Shown: positions 52,934-61,706, counted from the stretch's first letter. The stretch: 64,000 bases of DNA from Magnetospirillum fulvum (GCF_900108475.1 NZ_FNWO01000010.1:62001-126000), one strand, 5' to 3'. Numbers and translations: made by a program. The notes: generated by a model from the sequence alone, not told the origin.

Positions 52934-54148
52934 ATGCTGCAAGGGAAGGTTCTGGTCGCTCAGGGCGGCGGTCCGACGGCGGTGATTAACCAGTCGCTGG
53001 TCGGCGCGGTCCTGGAATCGCGTAAGTTCCGTAATGTCGATCTGGTCTATGGGGCGCATCACGGCGTGCGCGGCATCGTCGATGAGGAATTTTTCGACCT
53101 GACCCAGGAAACCAGCCACAATCTCGAGATGGTGGCGCAGACGCCGTCCTCGGCGCTGGGTTCGACGCGGGACAAGCCCGACCTGAAATATTGCCAGGAG
53201 ATCTTCAAGGTTCTGAAGGCTCACGGCATCGCCTATTTCTTCTATACTGGCGGCAACGATTCCTCGGACACGGTGCGGATCGTCAGCGAGCAAGCCCGTC
53301 AGGCCGAGTATCCGCTCCGCTGTATCCACATCCCGAAGACGATCGACAACGATCTGGTCCATAACGACCACACCCCGGGCTTCCCCTCGGCGGCGCGCTT
53401 CGTCGCCCAGGCGTTCATGGGGGTCAATCTCGACAATACCGCGCTGAAAGGCGTCTATGTCGCGGTGGTGATGGGCCGTCATGCCGGGTTCCTGACCGCC
53501 GCCTCGGCGCTGGGCAAGAAGTTCCCCGACGACGGTCCCCACCTGATCTATATCCCGGAACGGACCTTCTCGGTCGATCGCTTCCTCGCCGATGTGCGCG
53601 AGACCTACGACCGCTATGGCCGCTGCGTCGTCGCGGTGTCCGAAGGCATCCACGACGAAAACGGCGCGCCGATCATCACCCGACTGGCCAAGGAGGTCGA
53701 ACACGACCAGCACGGCAATATTCAATTGTCGGGGACCGGGGCGCTGGCCGACCTGCTCTGTCACGAGATCAAGGAAAAGCTCGGGATCAAGCGGGTGCGC
53801 GGCGATACCTTCGGCTATCTGCAACGCTCGTTCATCGGCTGCGTTTCCGACGTCGATCAGCGCGAGGCACGCGAAGTCGGCGAGAAGGCGGTCCAGTACG
53901 GGATGTGGGGCGACCGCGACGGCTCGGTGACGATCCAGCGCACCGGGTTCTATTCGGTCGATTACGCCCTGATGCCGCTCGAGGCGGTCGCGGGCAAGAC
54001 CCGGGTGATGGAAGACCATTTCATCGCGCCGTCGGGCACCGACGTCACCGACGCCTTCCGGATGTATCTGCGCCCGCTGCTGGGGTCGGGGATGCCCGAC
54101 GCCTTCCGCCTGCGCCATAATTCGGTGCCGAAAATCCTGGGGAAATAA
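52934..54148 (+). CDS. Pyrophosphate-type 6-phosphofructokinase
   Basis: A 404-residue phosphofructokinase that phosphorylates fructose 6-phosphate, using PPi in the reversible form. Two diagnostic positions point to PPi: G-G-N-D-S (106-110) has Asp where ATP enzymes have Gly, and P-K-T-I-D-N-D (134-140) has Lys where ATP enzymes have Gly. The start at 52934 has AAAGGGGGATGGG just upstream. Cytoplasmic, glycolysis/gluconeogenesis; PPi-PFK has been reported in Rhodospirillum. It is a lone gene with a hairpin directly after its stop. Confidence 0.93.
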   Translation: MLQGKVLVAQGGGPTAVINQSLVGAVLESRKFRNVDLVYGAHHGVRGIVDEEFFDLTQETSHNLEMVAQTPSSALGSTRDKPDLKYCQEIFKVLKAHGIAYFFYTGGNDSSDTVRIVSEQARQAEYPLRCIHIPKTIDNDLVHNDHTPGFPSAARFVAQAFMGVNLDNTALKGVYVAVVMGRHAGFLTAASALGKKFPDDGPHLIYIPERTFSVDRFLADVRETYDRYGRCVVAVSEGIHDENGAPIITRLAKEVEHDQHGNIQLSGTGALADLLCHEIKEKLGIKRVRGDTFGYLQRSFIGCVSDVDQREAREVGEKAVQYGMWGDRDGSVTIQRTGFYSVDYALMPLEAVAGKTRVMEDHFIAPSGTDVTDAFRMYLRPLLGSGMPDAFRLRHNSVPKILGK

Positions 54149-54185
54149 TACCGGCCAACCTTTGTTTTGACCTGTTGGCCGGTAT
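54148..54185 (+). terminator. Hairpin at the end of the PPi-PFK gene
   Basis: A perfect 12-bp inverted repeat (54148-54159 with 54174-54185), 14-base loop, starting on the last base of the TAA stop. There is no T-tract after it, so it may need a factor or stabilise the mRNA end. Beyond it, up to 54310, I see only GC-rich sequence with several CGGCC palindromes and no gene. Confidence 0.6.
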
Positions 54186-54310
54186 CTGGCCGCCATTGCG
54201 GCGGCGGCCAAGCGGCCGGATGGCCGCGCTTAGGCCGAGGGGCAATACGGCGGATCAAGTCATTGAGCCGCCGGTATGACAAGGCGAGGGCTGGCCCCGA
54301 TTGCGTGGGG

Positions 54311-55462
54311 TCAGCCTCGTTTGACCGAGGCGAAGAGGCGGCGGCAGAAGACGGCGATCCCCGCAAGCGGGGTGGTCTGGTCGATCCCGGCCGCCTTGGC
54401 CCGGTCGATGAACTTGCCGACATACTCAAGATTGCCGGTCAGCCCGAACGAGCGGCTGAACATCTCCGCCCCGACCATCTCGTAGATCGTCAGCATCATC
54501 ACCACCAATTGCTCCGGGCGCAGCCCCAATTCGCCGATCAGCCGCTTGGCGGGCAGGCCGCCGACCTCGGCCAATTGCCCGGTCAGTCGCACCGTCTGTT
54601 CGGGCTGCGACAGCGCCGCCCGAACCTCGGGATTGAGCAGGATCAGGGTAAAGGCTTCGGGGCGCAGCCGCTTTTGATCGGCGGTGAGAATGTCGGCGAT
54701 CCGGGCGCGGTGGTCGCCGCCCGGAACGGCGACGGGCGGCGGCATCCCCGGACCGGGCGCGGGCGGGCGCGGCGGCGGGGGAAGAGCGGCGGCACTTTCG
54801 GCCACCGGTTCGGGCGGGCGGGTGGGCGGCGGTGGGTTGAACGGATTCTCGCGCAGCCGTTTGATATCCTCGGGGATGCGGTAATCGAGGATGCGGGCTC
54901 CCATCCGTCGCACCAATTGCGGCGACAGGGTCGAATAATCCGGCACCAGGGCGACCTGCCAATCGTGGCGCAGATGCTCCTTGAACGAATCGTAGAGGAT
55001 GTCGCCCCGGCTGCGACGGGGCGGCGGCGGTGGCGAGAACAGATGGCTCAACCGCTTCAGCAGGCTGTCCGGGCTTTTGCCACGGGAGCGGTCGGCCCCG
55101 CGCAAGGGGCGCGAGACGCCGTCCAGCCGCTGGCGGAACTGACGCTTGGCGCAGGTCCGAACCACCATCCCCACCACCTCGTCGAGGGTGCGGCCACAGG
55201 CCAGCATCGCGTCGGCCTGGTCGATCGGCAGGTTCTGGCGATCGACCAGCAGGGCATAGAAGCGCTCGGGCTCGGCCCGGAACGCCTTGAAGCAGCGGTC
55301 GAGCAGATCGGGATCGTCCAACACCCGTTCCAGCACGCCCCGACGCGGCAGCTTTTTCAGTTCGGGGACCATCTGGGCCAGCACGTCGGCCACCGGACCT
55401 TCCAGGGTCAGGTTGATCCGTCGGATTGCCTGGGACCGGGTCGAGGACGGCGGGCGAGGCAT
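54311..55462 (-). CDS. Protein of unknown function, paralogue of the upstream gene
   Basis: A 383-residue protein with no recognised family. It is clearly related to the gene starting at 56558. Shared blocks in order: a helical N-terminus with L-E-G-P-V-A-D-V-L-A-Q-M-V-P-E-L, a C-G-R-T-L-D-E-V-V-G-M-V-V-R-T centre (~90-105), a basic/Pro-rich linker, a W-Q-V-A-L-V-P-D-Y segment, then a long Pro-rich spacer (~220-260), and a C-terminal helical block from L-R-P-E-A-F-T with L-G-L-R-P-E-Q-L-V-V-M-M-L-T. There is no signal peptide and no catalytic motif. It starts 19 bases after the stop of its paralogue. Looks like a scaffold or binding protein. Confidence 0.75.
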   Translation of the reverse strand: MPRPPSSTRSQAIRRINLTLEGPVADVLAQMVPELKKLPRRGVLERVLDDPDLLDRCFKAFRAEPERFYALLVDRQNLPIDQADAMLACGRTLDEVVGMVVRTCAKRQFRQRLDGVSRPLRGADRSRGKSPDSLLKRLSHLFSPPPPPRRSRGDILYDSFKEHLRHDWQVALVPDYSTLSPQLVRRMGARILDYRIPEDIKRLRENPFNPPPPTRPPEPVAESAAALPPPPRPPAPGPGMPPPVAVPGGDHRARIADILTADQKRLRPEAFTLILLNPEVRAALSQPEQTVRLTGQLAEVGGLPAKRLIGELGLRPEQLVVMMLTIYEMVGAEMFSRSFGLTGNLEYVGKFIDRAKAAGIDQTTPLAGIAVFCRRLFASVKRG

Positions 55463-55481
55463 GGGGACCGCACCGGTCTCG

Positions 55482-56558
55482 TTAGGAATCGCGGCGGGAG
55501 CGATGGCCGAAGCGGGCGAACACGCTGCGCATGAAGATGGCGCATTCGATCACTCCGGAGTCCGGCCCGATACCGTGCAGGCGGGCGCGGACCAGGATAC
55601 GATCGAGCAGTTCGGGATCGGCGCGCGGTCCGAACAGGCGGCCAAACACGATGGTGCCGATGCAATCGTGGGCCACCAGCAGCATCACCGCCAGTTGGTC
55701 CTTGCGTAGCCCCAGCCCCTCGACCAGAGCGAGGGCGGACCCGCTGCCGACGTTGCGCAGAATGTCGGCGATGGCGCGGATATTGTCGGGGTGGGGCAGC
55801 GTTGCCCGCACCTCGGGGTCGAGGAAGACCGGGGTGAACGCCTCGGGCCGCAACCGTTCCTGAGCCTCGCACAGAATCTCGGTCGGGTGAGCGGTCATCG
55901 GGTGGCGGCGCTTCGGATGCAATGTTCCGCTGGAGCCACGCGGGGCGTCATTATCTCCAGCCACGGCGATAGCGTCGGGACGGGCGATCCGGTCGGGGGG
56001 AAGCGGGGCGTCGGGGTCGGCGATCAGCCGGGCTAGGCTCGACGCCTCCCGCGCCCGGAGCAGCTTGGCCCCGATCCGGCGGATCAGCGACGGCTCCATC
56101 CCGGCATAGGTCGGGACCAGCGGAACCTGCCACTCGTAGAGCAGATAGGCCCGGATCGCGTCGTACACTTCGTCGGCGCGGCCAAGGGGTTCGGTCGGGC
56201 GGGGGGCAGAGGGCAGGGTGCGGCGGAAGAATCGCTTGGCCGCGGTGCGGACCACCATCGCGATCACGTCGCCCAGAGAGCGGCCGCAGGACAGCGGCGT
56301 CGAGTCGTCGGTGACCGGGCGCTTGCGCTCATCGACCAGGATCGCCCGGAAACGGTCCGTCTCACGGCGAAAGACGTCGAAGCAGCGGGTCAGCAGCCCC
56401 AGATCGTCCATGATGGTGTCATAGGCCCGGGCCCGTGGCAGCACGTTCAGTTCGGGTAGGAATTGGCCCAGCACATCGACCACCGGACCTTGCAGGGCAA
56501 GGTTGACCCGGTAGACCGCCATGGCGGTGTCGGATGTGGCGGTCATGGTATCTCCCAT
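55482..56558 (-). CDS. Protein of unknown function, paralogue of the downstream gene
   Basis: A 358-residue protein, first gene of the tandem pair. Block order matches the partner: L-Q-G-P-V-V-D-V-L-G-Q-F-L-P-E-L near residue 23, C-G-R-S-L-G-D-V-I-A-M-V-V-R-T (~91-105), W-Q-V-P-L-V-P-T-Y, L-R-P-E-A-F-T-P-V-F-L and L-G-L-R-K-D-Q-L-A-V-M-L-L. The middle is shorter and less Pro-rich than in the partner. The first ATG has an AAGGAG site 7 bases away. Clear sequence divergence in linkers but conservation of blocks points to an old duplication. No function can be assigned. Confidence 0.75.
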   Translation of the reverse strand: MGDTMTATSDTAMAVYRVNLALQGPVVDVLGQFLPELNVLPRARAYDTIMDDLGLLTRCFDVFRRETDRFRAILVDERKRPVTDDSTPLSCGRSLGDVIAMVVRTAAKRFFRRTLPSAPRPTEPLGRADEVYDAIRAYLLYEWQVPLVPTYAGMEPSLIRRIGAKLLRAREASSLARLIADPDAPLPPDRIARPDAIAVAGDNDAPRGSSGTLHPKRRHPMTAHPTEILCEAQERLRPEAFTPVFLDPEVRATLPHPDNIRAIADILRNVGSGSALALVEGLGLRKDQLAVMLLVAHDCIGTIVFGRLFGPRADPELLDRILVRARLHGIGPDSGVIECAIFMRSVFARFGHRSRRDS

Positions 56559-56698
56559 GGTCGGCTCCTTCCGGCCGGGAGTTCCGCGCGGTAGGGGAGG
56601 GGTCCCCGCCGCTGCGGCCTGAAATCGGCTCTCAGCACCACAGATATACGCCAGACGAGTGGATTATCTGTTAAGCAGGTCACACAGCACCGATCGCA

Positions 56699-57502
56699 TC
56701 AGGAGGCGATGGGATAGTGTCGGCCGGCGGGCGACAGGGTAAAGATCTCGCAGCCGGTGGCGGTGACGCCGATCGAATGCTCGAACTGGGCCGACAGCGA
56801 CTTGTCCTTGGTCACGGCGGTCCAGCCGTCGGCGAGGATCTTGGTGCCGGGACGTCCGGCGTTGATCATCGGCTCGATCGTGAAGATCATCCCCTCGACC
56901 AGGGCCAGCCCCTCGCCCGGGCGGCCGTAATGCATGATGTTCGGCGGCTCGTGGAACACCCGGCCCAGCCCGTGCCCGCAGAAATCGCGCACGACCGAGA
57001 AACGGTGCTTTTCGACGAAGCTCTGGATCGCGTGGCCGATATCGCCCAGCGTCGCGCCGGGGCGGACCACCTCGATCGCGCGCATCAGCGATTCATAGGT
57101 GACCTCGACCAGCTTGCGCGCCTTCACGCCGACCTTGCCGACGTAATACATCCGGCTCGAATCGCCGTGCCAGCCATCAAGGATCGGGGTGACGTCGATA
57201 TTGACGATGTCGCCCTCTTCCAGCCGCTTGTCGCAGGGGATGCCGTGGCAGACGACATGGTTGACCGAGGTGCACAGCGACTTCGGATAGCCGCGATAGC
57301 CCAGCGGCGCGTTGATGCCGCCGCGTTCGGTGATGAAGGCCGATCCCAGCCGGTCCAATTCTTCGGTCGTGACGCCCGGGACAACGTAGGGGCCGAGGAA
57401 ATCCAGCGTTTCGGCGGCCAATTGTCCGGCCCGGCGCATCGATGCGAAATCGGCGGGGCCATAGATTTGGATACGGGACGAGTCCTTGTCTTTGCGTTCC
57501 AT
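56699..57502 (-). CDS. map: Methionine aminopeptidase, type I
   Basis: A 267-residue metallopeptidase that removes the initiator Met from nascent proteins. Metal ligands are in place: D-V-T-P and D-G-W-H-G-D-S-S-R (two Asp), G-H-G-L-G-R-V-F-H-E-P-P (His), I-E-P-M (Glu) and the final Q-F-E-H-S (Glu). The short N-terminal extension is common in alphaproteobacteria. Codon start at 57502 fits. Essential gene; encoded alone. Confidence 0.96.
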   Translation of the reverse strand: MERKDKDSSRIQIYGPADFASMRRAGQLAAETLDFLGPYVVPGVTTEELDRLGSAFITERGGINAPLGYRGYPKSLCTSVNHVVCHGIPCDKRLEEGDIVNIDVTPILDGWHGDSSRMYYVGKVGVKARKLVEVTYESLMRAIEVVRPGATLGDIGHAIQSFVEKHRFSVVRDFCGHGLGRVFHEPPNIMHYGRPGEGLALVEGMIFTIEPMINAGRPGTKILADGWTAVTKDKSLSAQFEHSIGVTATGCEIFTLSPAGRHYPIAS

Positions 57503-57626
57503 CGTGCCTTCGCGTCCGTGCGCGCCGGGGAAAAATTCCGCATCCCGGCCTAGGGTGGAATCAGGATATATCAGATCGTGACGGCGTCGTCGCCTTTCAT
57601 CCCGGCATCCTTGCCCGGCGATAGTG

Positions 57627-58433
57627 TCACGGATCGGGAGCCCATCCGGTCAGGGTAATCAGCTCCAAAGTCGCCGGGATTCGGCCGTCCTCGCCCGCGA
57701 AAGCGCGGCGATAGCCCTCGACCGCGCCCATCAGGGTCGCGCGGCGGGACAGCGAGCGGCGGCGCTCGATCTGGGCGTTGGCCTCGCCCATCCCACGCAG
57801 ATCGGCCAGCAGGCGGACCGGATCGCCATAGCGGACCGAGATGGTGTCGCAATCGGCGACCGGCTCGACGAACCCGGCGCGCGGCAACAGCGCACCCAGG
57901 GACTTGATGTCGGCAAAGGGGGCGACGCGGGGGCTGGCCCCGCCTTCGGCGGCCAGTTCGGCCTCGATCAGCGCCTGACGCAGTTCGGCCAGGGTGCCCG
58001 CCCCAGGCAATGCCGCCAGCAGCAGCCCGCCCGGCTTCAGGATGCGGCGAATCTGGATCAGGGTGCCGGGCAGGTCGTTGACCAGATGGAGCGACAGGCA
58101 GGACAGGACCAGATCGAAACTGGCCGGGGCGAAGGGCAGCCATTCCTCGTCCGCAGCCAGGGTGGGATGCCCGTTGGCGGCGGCGCGGGCGGCCATCTTC
58201 GGCGACAGATCGCACTGGACCAGAGTCTCGATCCCGCCGCGCCCCTGAAGGGCGGCGGCGATTTCGCCGCCATGGCAGCCGAGGTCGAGCGCGGTGGGGA
58301 AGGCGCGGGTGATGTCGTCCAGCCGGTCGGCCAGCCGCTCCGCGACTTCGGACACCATGAAATCGTGATTGGAGAAGATGGCGGCGGCGCGGTCGCGGTT
58401 ACGCCGTACCGCGGGGCGATCAAAGATGTGCAT
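57627..58433 (-). CDS. SAM-dependent methyltransferase-like protein (NDUFAF5/BioC-like)
   Basis: A 268-residue Rossmann-fold protein. The SAM-binding motif is A-L-D-L-G-C-H-G-G (48-56), followed by D-L-S-P-K-M and the S-F-D-L-V-L-S-C-L-S-L-H block. It begins M-H-I-F-D-R-P-A-V-R-R-N-R-D-R-A-A, a typical opening for alphaproteobacterial homologues of mitochondrial NDUFAF5, the complex I assembly factor that hydroxylates an Arg in NDUFS7. BioC is the alternative. With the NDUFA9-like gene this is the second complex I-linked protein in the window. Confidence 0.78.
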   Translation of the reverse strand: MHIFDRPAVRRNRDRAAAIFSNHDFMVSEVAERLADRLDDITRAFPTALDLGCHGGEIAAALQGRGGIETLVQCDLSPKMAARAAANGHPTLAADEEWLPFAPASFDLVLSCLSLHLVNDLPGTLIQIRRILKPGGLLLAALPGAGTLAELRQALIEAELAAEGGASPRVAPFADIKSLGALLPRAGFVEPVADCDTISVRYGDPVRLLADLRGMGEANAQIERRRSLSRRATLMGAVEGYRRAFAGEDGRIPATLELITLTGWAPDP

Positions 58434-58492
58434 CGGCGGGTTATCGCACGGGCGTGCCGGTGGCGGAAACTCTCTTTTTGGGCCAACACGTC

Positions 58493-58592
58493 ATGGCCGT
58501 GCGCGACACGGCCATCCCGGTGGGACCGATCCGACCGCTTTAAATCAACGGATTATCCGGCAACCACAGATGCGCGGGTCAAGCCCGCGCAT
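58493..58592. repeat. Two REP-like palindromes in the dacC upstream gap
   Basis: First unit ATGGCCGTG/CACGGCCAT (58493-58501, 58507-58515) with a CGCGA loop; second unit ATGCGCGGG/CCCGCGCAT (58570-58578, 58584-58592) with a TCAAG loop, core GGGTCAAGCCC shared with 40309-40331. Such ATGG-CCGGG-type palindromes are dispersed in many alphaproteobacteria. They lie between the methyltransferase start and the stop of the DD-carboxypeptidase gene. Confidence 0.65.
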
Positions 58593-58639
58593 GACGGAAA
58601 AGAGCATGGGGGCGCTGAAATAACGTCCAACCGGGGAGA

Positions 58640-60010
58640 CTAGACGTCGGGACCGATCAGTTTGCAGCTTTGGCCGGACTTGCCGAGCCGCTTGCAGGCG
58701 GCGCGGGCCTGGCTTTCGTTGAGACCGGCCAGACGGGCACGATAGATCGGCTTGTTCCCCTTGATCTTGTCGATGTCGATCGAGCCCCTTGCCACCAGAT
58801 GGCCGAGGGTGCGGGCGGCCTGGGCGGCGGCCTGCTGGGCCGGGCGGTATTCCTTGAACGCGCCCACCTGGATGGTCCAGGATTCCGGATCGGAATCGCC
58901 GATATCTTCGCGGCCCTTGTGCCCTTTGGCGGCAGGATGGCTCTTGGCCGAGGCGACCTTGAAATGGGCGGTCTTGGTGACCTTGGCGTGTTTGGTTTTC
59001 TCGGCGGCGGCGATCTTGGCGGCTTTGGCCTGGGCCTTGGTCTGGGCAGGTTTCGCCGTGGCGGAGGCTTTGGCGGCAGATCTGGCGGCGGCGACGGTTC
59101 CGGCGCCCTGGGCGGCGGCGACCAGATCGTCGATGTCCGAGCGGTCGTCGGCCGAGGGGGCGGCGGCGATTTCGACCGATTCGCCGGTTCTGATCCGGGA
59201 GAAGCCCTTGTCGAGCAACTCCTTCATGTGATTATCGCGCGAGGTGCCCGAGGCGCCGCCGAACACGACGCCGATGATCCGCTGATCGTCGCGTTTGGCC
59301 GACGAGATCAGGTTGAAGCCCGACGCCTGAATATAGCCGGTCTTGATCCCGTCGGCGCCGGGATAGCGCAGCATCAGCCGGTTGTGGGTGCTGATGGTCT
59401 GGCCCTTCCACACGAACTGGCGGGTCGAGAAATAGTGGTAAGGACCGGCGTGACGGTTGATCAGGGCGCGGGCCAGAATCGCCTGATCGCGCACCGTCGA
59501 CATCTGGCCCGGATTGGGCAGGCCCGAGGCGTTGCGATAGACGGTCCGGCTCATCCCCAGCGTCTGGGCCTTGCGGGTCATCATCTGGGCGAATTCGCTT
59601 TCGGTGCCGCCGATCCCTTCGGCGGCGACGACGGCGGCATCGTTGGCCGATTTGGTCACCAGGGCGAGGATGACGTCGCGGACCGAGATTGTCTCGCCGG
59701 GGCGCAGACCCAGCTTCGACGGGGCCTGGGCGGCGGCATGGGCCGAAACCGGCAGCGGCGTCTCAAGGTGCATCCGCCCGGATTCCAGCTCGTCGAACAG
59801 CAGGAACAGCGTCATCACCTTGGTCAGCGAAGCGGGATAGCTGCGGACATCGGGATTGGCGGCGTGCAGCACCTTGCCCGAGCCGGCATCAACCACGATC
59901 GACGCGTATTTACCCGCCCAGGCCGGGGTGGCCACGAGCAGGACAAGGGCTGCAAGTCCCAACAGGACGGGGCGAAGAAAAGGGAAAGCCCCTTGGCGTC
60001 TCGATTGCAA
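58640..60010 (-). CDS. D-alanyl-D-alanine carboxypeptidase with SPOR domain
   Basis: A 456-residue low-molecular-weight penicillin-binding protein. Signal peptide residues 1-32 (ends P-A-W-A-G). The serine peptidase triad motifs are S61-L-T-K64, S-A-N at 121-123 and K-T-G at 223-225. A long Lys/Ala-rich linker (about 300-370) leads to a C-terminal SPOR domain (from about 380; W-T-I-Q-V-G-A-F) that binds septal peptidoglycan. It trims pentapeptides in the periplasm, probably at the division site. Start is TTG at 60010 as no ATG lies before the signal peptide. Confidence 0.93.
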   Translation of the reverse strand: MQSRRQGAFPFLRPVLLGLAALVLLVATPAWAGKYASIVVDAGSGKVLHAANPDVRSYPASLTKVMTLFLLFDELESGRMHLETPLPVSAHAAAQAPSKLGLRPGETISVRDVILALVTKSANDAAVVAAEGIGGTESEFAQMMTRKAQTLGMSRTVYRNASGLPNPGQMSTVRDQAILARALINRHAGPYHYFSTRQFVWKGQTISTHNRLMLRYPGADGIKTGYIQASGFNLISSAKRDDQRIIGVVFGGASGTSRDNHMKELLDKGFSRIRTGESVEIAAAPSADDRSDIDDLVAAAQGAGTVAAARSAAKASATAKPAQTKAQAKAAKIAAAEKTKHAKVTKTAHFKVASAKSHPAAKGHKGREDIGDSDPESWTIQVGAFKEYRPAQQAAAQAARTLGHLVARGSIDIDKIKGNKPIYRARLAGLNESQARAACKRLGKSGQSCKLIGPDV

Positions 60011-60166
60011 GGTCTCGACCTGTCATTCAGCGTGACGAAAGTTGGTACAATAGCGGGAAAACCTTAAAGAATTTAGCAATACGTGTCCAGCTTGGCGGCC
60101 GGTTATTTTTCTGGCAGGCTCGGCCCCGTCGATCGAATGCCGAATTTCCAGGGTGGAGAGAACAGG

Positions 60167-60832
60167 ATGATGCGACGTTCCGGCCTTTGCCTCGCCTTGA
60201 TTTTGTCGCTGTCGGCCTGCGCCTATGATGGCGGCGACATCGGCAATCCTTTCACGCGAAAGGTGCAATGGTATTCTTTTGTCGGCGGCGACGACATCCA
60301 GGCCGCCTGTGCGGCCGGAGCGCCCGATCAGGCGCGACTCGTCTACAATGCGGTGTGGGGCGAACAGGTTCGCATCTATGAGTGGGACGGCAACCGCCGC
60401 GACCTGAAGATCCGGGTGATCGGCCCCGGTAATTTGACCGGCCTGTCTTCGGACGATGTTCTGGCGCCATGGCGCGCGGTCGAGACCCGGGTGGCGCTGT
60501 CGGCTGAGGCCCGCGCCGGGTTGGACGCCGCCTTGGCCGAGGCCGGTGGCTTTGGCCCGCCAGCGGTGGGGCTCGATCTGCCCTCGCACGGCTATTACTG
60601 GGCGTCGGCGACCTGCTATGCCGGACGCTTCACCTTCACCGGCTGGCGCTGGCCGTCGGCTGCGTTCGATGCCGCCCGCTTCCCCGCCGCGCTGTTCGCG
60701 CTCGATCCCGGCCGCGACGGCGTGCGCCCGCCCGCCGACCAGAGCCTCGATCTGCAATGGGAGGAAGATGTCCGCCGCGGTGTCGCCGCGCCGTTCCTGA
60801 TCAGCGTCGGCCGGACCGGGCGGGTGCGCTGA
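60167..60832 (+). CDS. Hypothetical lipoprotein
   Basis: A 221-residue protein with a lipobox (L-S-A-C at about 14-17), then G-N-P-F and a block W-Y-S-F-V-G-G-D-D-I-Q-A-A-C. Cys residues at the lipobox, in A-A-C-A-A-G and in T-C-Y-A-G suggest one disulphide. No named family is recognised. The GGTGGAGAG site precedes two adjacent ATGs at 60167 and 60170. Divergent from the DD-carboxypeptidase. It is somewhat like the 4786-5226 lipoprotein in form only. Confidence 0.72.
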   Translation: MMRRSGLCLALILSLSACAYDGGDIGNPFTRKVQWYSFVGGDDIQAACAAGAPDQARLVYNAVWGEQVRIYEWDGNRRDLKIRVIGPGNLTGLSSDDVLAPWRAVETRVALSAEARAGLDAALAEAGGFGPPAVGLDLPSHGYYWASATCYAGRFTFTGWRWPSAAFDAARFPAALFALDPGRDGVRPPADQSLDLQWEEDVRRGVAAPFLISVGRTGRVR

Positions 60833-60860
60833 TCCGTTTGCTGCACCTGCGAATGGGGTA

Positions 60861-60890
60861 TTGACGGGCCTGCCACTCTTGCGCGATAGT
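60861..60890 (+). promoter_or_regulatory. Promoter of the phasin gene
   Basis: TTGACG (60861-60866), 18-base spacer, GATAGT (60885-60890). The start would be near 60897, placing a perfect hairpin at the very 5' end of the mRNA. Confidence 0.65.
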
Positions 60891-60896
60891 TCCCTA

Positions 60897-60913
60897 ATGC
60901 TGCGATGCAGCAT
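60897..60913 (+). other. 5' leader hairpin of the phasin mRNA
   Basis: A perfect 7-bp inverted repeat ATGCTGC/GCAGCAT (60897-60903, 60907-60913) with a 3-base loop, just downstream of the predicted promoter. It holds the ATG at 60905 in its structure, which argues against that codon as the start. It could stabilise the transcript. Confidence 0.5.
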
Positions 60914-60937
60914 CGGCCGCCTCGCCGCGACCGTGCC

Positions 60938-61645
60938 ATGTCCGTTCCAGGGAGGGAAGAGACGACCACCGAGAAAGCCAAGTCGGCCAATGACGAAGCA
61001 CCCGTGAGCAGCCCCGCCGCTCCGGCCGCCAAGGTGGCGAAGCCGGCGGCTTCCGCCCCCGCCCCGGCTTCGGCTGCGCCCGCCGCCGTTCCGCCCCTCG
61101 TCGCTCCGGTGGCCGAGGCGATTTCCGCCGTCCAGGCCGAAGCGGTCAAAAGCCTGGGCGAAGCGGTTGTCGTCGGCAAGGAGACGATCGAATCGGTGGT
61201 GAAGGTCTCGACCGACGCTGCCGCCAAGGGCTATGACAAGGCGCTCGATCTCGGCCGCGATCAGGTCACCGCCGCCGTCAAGGCGCACGGCGCGGTCTAT
61301 CAGGGCTACGAGGACGCGATCGCCTTCAACCGCGATACCGTCGAAGCCCTGGTCAAGGCCGGGACGATCCTGACCAAGGGCCTGCACGACCTGACTCGCT
61401 CGCTGCTGGGGCTGACCCAGATCGCGATCGAGGAGAATGTCGCCGCATCGAAGGCTTTGCTGGGGGCGCGCACCGTCCAGGATCTGATCGAGGCCCAGGC
61501 CGGTCTGACCCGCGTCGGTCTCGATCGCGTCGCCGAGGAAAGCACCCGCCTGTCTGGCGATTCGGTGCGGCTGATCGAGGACGCCGTCGCCCCGATCAAC
61601 GACCGTCTCAACGCCGCGCTCGACCGCTTGTTGCGTGCCGCCTGA
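60938..61645 (+). CDS. Phasin family protein
   Basis: About 235 residues. The N-terminal ~70 are an Ala/Pro-rich linker, then the phasin domain: long amphipathic helices with E-T-I-E-S-V-V-K-V-S-T-D-A-A, Y-D-K-A-L-D-L-G-R and Q-G-Y-E-D-A-I. Phasins coat polyhydroxyalkanoate granules. Start is uncertain: ATG 60938 has no ribosome site, while a GGGAGGGA tract lies inside the frame (about 60951-60958) with no ATG, GTG or TTG at the right distance; the next in-frame GTG is at 61004. PHB metabolism genes are not in the window. A terminator follows. Confidence 0.8.
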   Translation: MSVPGREETTTEKAKSANDEAPVSSPAAPAAKVAKPAASAPAPASAAPAAVPPLVAPVAEAISAVQAEAVKSLGEAVVVGKETIESVVKVSTDAAAKGYDKALDLGRDQVTAAVKAHGAVYQGYEDAIAFNRDTVEALVKAGTILTKGLHDLTRSLLGLTQIAIEENVAASKALLGARTVQDLIEAQAGLTRVGLDRVAEESTRLSGDSVRLIEDAVAPINDRLNAALDRLLRAA

Positions 61646-61670
61646 CCCGGCGACGCCGAAACCAAACCGG

Positions 61671-61706
61671 ACGGCCCGGCGGGGGATCACCCGTCGGGCC
61701 GTTTTT
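61671..61706 (+). terminator. Intrinsic terminator after the phasin gene
   Basis: ACGGCCCG (61671-61678) pairs with CGGGCCGT (61695-61702), with an inner GC-rich part, and is followed by a run of T (61702-61706). Confidence 0.88.
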
